From the NCBI GenBank assembly GCA_014796735.1, contig JAAVIG010000138.1:1-5984 (forward strand): a stretch of 5,984 nt of DNA, in the 5' to 3' direction. Both the position numbers and the translations under genes were made by a program. Numbering within the stretch: the stretch's first letter is position 1; each line of letters opens with the position of its first letter. Of the stretch, positions 4,149 through 5,984 are shown one piece after another. This DNA comes from Oscillospiraceae bacterium. GTDB lineage: Bacteria > Bacillota > Clostridia > Oscillospirales > Ruminococcaceae. A model generated the notes under the pieces. It had not been told where the DNA came from. It saw nothing but the letters and a program-made list of their open reading frames with translations, and made no database searches.

Positions 4149-5489
4149 TTACACGGTAAGTCTGCCGTTGCTTCCGATCTTTAACAGCAGTATCTGCTCC
4201 TCCTCGCCCGTGTCGGCGTTAAGGTAGATCAGAAGCTGCCTGCCCTCGCTGTCAACGCAGTAGAACTCGTAGCAGTAACGCTCGTTCAAGCCGTCGGTGG
4301 GGATAACGCAGAGGTTTGTCTCGAAAACGGTAAGCCCCTTTGACAGTCTGCCCTCCGCTTCCTCCTCGGACAAGGCGGGCCGACCCAGATCGCGTACGGT
4401 GTGATTTGTGATATAACCCCTTGCGTCAAAGCTCATTATTTCCCCGTTGTCAAGAGCTACGCCAACCTTGATAAGATCGGTGTACAATACCACGTCGTTC
4501 TGCTCGCCCGCAAAATTGTAGATACAGATCCCGTTGTTTATCTCGTAATAGGTTTCCTCAACCTCATCTATACCTAACATTTCAAGGTACTTTTCCGCTC
4601 TTTTCAGCGCGTCCGACGCGCCCAGCTGAGGATTTTCCACGGGACGGTACTTAAGCATATAGCTGAAAAAGCCTCCCTGCTTGGTTACGGAAACGGTGGT
4701 GTTCCGGTTTTCGAAAACGTACGAGGGCATTTTGCCGCCCTCCTCGCCCGTTACCGAAAGATTGTCCTCTCCGCTGACGGTGTAAGCCTTTTGCAGTGCC
4801 TGATCCTGCGTTATCTCGCTTTTGCCCTTAAGCATAAGCGGGCTGCGTTCAAGAATGTGATCGGAAAAGGGTCCGTCATATATCAAGGTGGGGTAATCGG
4901 AAAAGCCCTCCTCGAAATCGGTAAAACCCTCGGTGACGTTCTGAACGCGGGTGCTGTTTGCCGCGCCCGAAATATCGTAAAGGGTCAGGTCGCCGTCCTC
5001 GATCTTCTTTTCAACCTGCCACATTTTGCCGCTTAAATCTTCGGCGTAGCCGTAAAGAGTCTTTAAATTTTTCTTTTCCTCTTCGGTAAGCGTTTCGCCC
5101 TGTCCGAATTTTTTAGAAAGACTTTGGCTGTAATTGCCTACCTGTGATAAAAACTTGTAGGTCTGCTCAAGCTTTAATTCCTCCATGGGAAGCTGTGACA
5201 GGGCCGCCTTGGCGTTTGCCGCCTCGCTCCAGAGCTTTCCCGACAATTGATTCATCATTGCGGGAGAGTTGGTATATAAACCCTTGTTTAAAGTTGTTTT
5301 GATATTGTCAAGACTTAACGACAAGTCCTCTACCGCCCTCATATAGGTGTTCTGCATACGAAGCTGTGAACTGGTTGCCTTTCCCCGCTGCTCCAGAGCC
5401 ATAAGCGCGAAAGCCAGTATTAAAGCGATAGAAAAGCTTATTATCCTGACAAAACAGCGTTTTGTCATTGTTATTGTACTTCTTCTCAT
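4149..5489 (-). CDS. ypeB: Spore germination protein YpeB
   Basis: The 446-residue product has about the length of B. subtilis YpeB. An N-terminal membrane anchor (about 13-32) follows a short basic segment. Residues about 40-190 form a long helical region. The family hallmark YPTLIYDGPFSDH is at 199-211, followed by SPLMLKG. The remaining 230 residues are PepSY-like repeats, for example ITQDQALQKA, GASDALKRAEKYL and LSEEEAEGRL. YpeB is made in the developing spore, sits at the inner membrane/cortex, and stabilises the cortex-lytic enzyme SleB; it is processed on germination. The ATG at 5489 has AAAGGAA 11 nt upstream; the ATG at codon 8 lacks a better site. sleB is usually the upstream partner, but here the upstream neighbour is a divergent cysteine desulfurase. 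A clear sigma-G promoter was looked for and not found. Confidence 0.95.
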   Translation of the reverse strand: MRRSTITMTKRCFVRIISFSIALILAFALMALEQRGKATSSQLRMQNTYMRAVEDLSLSLDNIKTTLNKGLYTNSPAMMNQLSGKLWSEAANAKAALSQLPMEELKLEQTYKFLSQVGNYSQSLSKKFGQGETLTEEEKKNLKTLYGYAEDLSGKMWQVEKKIEDGDLTLYDISGAANSTRVQNVTEGFTDFEEGFSDYPTLIYDGPFSDHILERSPLMLKGKSEITQDQALQKAYTVSGEDNLSVTGEEGGKMPSYVFENRNTTVSVTKQGGFFSYMLKYRPVENPQLGASDALKRAEKYLEMLGIDEVEETYYEINNGICIYNFAGEQNDVVLYTDLIKVGVALDNGEIMSFDARGYITNHTVRDLGRPALSEEEAEGRLSKGLTVFETNLCVIPTDGLNERYCYEFYCVDSEGRQLLIYLNADTGEEEQILLLKIGSNGRLTV

Positions 5490-5582
5490 TTTTTTGAAAA
5501 TTCCTTTCTTTCAAATGGTGGCTTTGGAATTATTTTTCGATAAAAATTAAAAAATATACTATTCCAAAATTAGGTGATTTGT

Positions 5583-5590
5583 GGTATAAT
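5583..5590 (+). promoter_or_regulatory. Extended -10 promoter of the cysteine desulfurase gene
   Basis: TATAAT at 5585-5590 is preceded by GG and TG (TGGTATAAT, an exact extended -10). The -35 position 17 bp upstream reads TTCCAA, a weak match. The start would be near 5597, leaving a leader of about 40 nt before the coding region. Confidence 0.6.
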
Positions 5591-5637
5591 AGTAAAGTTA
5601 AAAATTCCTAAATATTATTAAAGGTACTAAGAAAAGG

Positions 5638-5984
5638 ATATACTTTGACAACGCCGCCACAACAAAGCCCTGCAAGGAAGCGTTGGAGGCGGCTTTAAGC
5701 TGCGCGGAGGACTGCTTTGGAAATCCCTCGTCCCTTCACCATATGGGCGTTAAAGCGGAGGAAATGATCACCTCCGCAAAAAAGACCCTTTTAAACCGTC
5801 TTGGTAAAGAGGGAGAAATATTTTTTACCTCGGGAGCTACCGAAAGCAATAACATTGCGATTTTCGGGACGGCTGACGCTTTAAAAAGGCGCGGGAACAG
5901 GATAGTAACCACGGAGATCGAGCACCCAAGCGTGAGCGAGCCTTTAAAAAAGCTTTCGGAGCGGGGCTTCGAGGTGGTATCGCT
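5638..5984 (+). CDS. Cysteine desulfurase (NifS/IscS type, PLP-dependent class V), N-terminal part, no canonical start codon
   Basis: The reading frame gives IYFDNAATTKP, the standard N-terminus of NifS/IscS-like enzymes. NPSSLHHMG follows, then FFTSGATESNN (PLP phosphate-binding region) and TTEIEHPSV, with the His that stacks on the PLP ring. The PLP lysine and the active-site cysteine loop lie beyond the right edge. These enzymes remove sulfur from cysteine as a persulfide for Fe-S clusters or tRNA thiolation. No ATG, GTG or TTG occurs in frame between the upstream stop (5599-5601) and the conserved N-terminus. The codon before ATA TAC TTT is AGG (5635-5637), exactly where ATG is expected, with AAAGG at 5620-5624. 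The next in-frame start-type codon, TTG 5683, would remove the conserved FDNAATT. It is divergent from ypeB. The specific subtype cannot be decided from this part. Confidence 0.88.
   Translation, partial: MYFDNAATTKPCKEALEAALSCAEDCFGNPSSLHHMGVKAEEMITSAKKTLLNRLGKEGEIFFTSGATESNNIAIFGTADALKRRGNRIVTTEIEHPSVSEPLKKLSERGFEVVS

Noticed and set aside
4791..5036. Plus-strand frame inside ypeB
   Set aside because: It is a shadow of the well-supported ypeB gene.
5490..5600. Sigma-G promoter for ypeB
   Set aside because: GAATA and GTATA motifs occur, but no CATNNTA-like -10 at the right distance was found.

Overview
The window looks like chromosome from a spore-forming, low-to-mid GC Firmicute, most likely an Oscillospiraceae/Ruminococcaceae-type clostridium. 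The reasons are a YpeB spore-germination protein, Gram-positive Shine-Dalgarno and sigma-A signals, a clostridial lipoprotein, and the C-terminus of an Rpn/PD-(D/E)XK 'transposase-like' protein of the kind abundant in gut clostridia. The family assignment is inference; no rRNA, tRNA or CRISPR was seen.

Layout. (1) 2-439 (+): 3' end of an Rpn-family nuclease gene, with six perfect 12-bp repeats coding Gly-Met-Glu-Lys and a strong internal ribosome binding site at the start of the variable C-terminal part. (2) 532-1484 (+): an alpha/beta hydrolase (proline-iminopeptidase type) broken by a one-base frameshift that removes the catalytic Asp and His, followed by a long terminator hairpin. (3) 1608-1859 (-): AT-rich DNA with the probable remnant of a small membrane-protein gene. 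(4) 1901-3112: a divergent pair, a membrane-anchored zinc-ribbon/TPR protein (-) and a small XRE-type repressor (+), sharing about 85 bp. That gap holds a perfect consensus sigma-A promoter, an opposing extended -10 promoter and two related palindromic operators: a compact self-regulated switch. (5) 3175-3819 (-): an NlpC/P60-fold lipoprotein in which both recognisable catalytic residues (Cys and His) are replaced. Its terminator is a diverged relative of the one after the hydrolase. (6) 3820-4148: non-coding DNA with a sigma-A promoter, an orphan terminator-like hairpin and a cluster of palindromic repeats. (7) 4149-5489 (-): ypeB without sleB beside it. (8) 5638-5984 (+): start of a NifS/IscS-type cysteine desulfurase with no canonical start codon, running off the right edge.

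The genes do not form one pathway. The strongest candidates for new biology are the Rpn gene with its repeat tail and internal start signals (possible gene-within-gene antitoxin), the repressor/zinc-ribbon-TPR module with its operator layout, and the NlpC/P60 pseudoenzyme. The hydrolase frameshift and the missing desulfurase start codon may be real mutations or base-call errors and need read-level checking.
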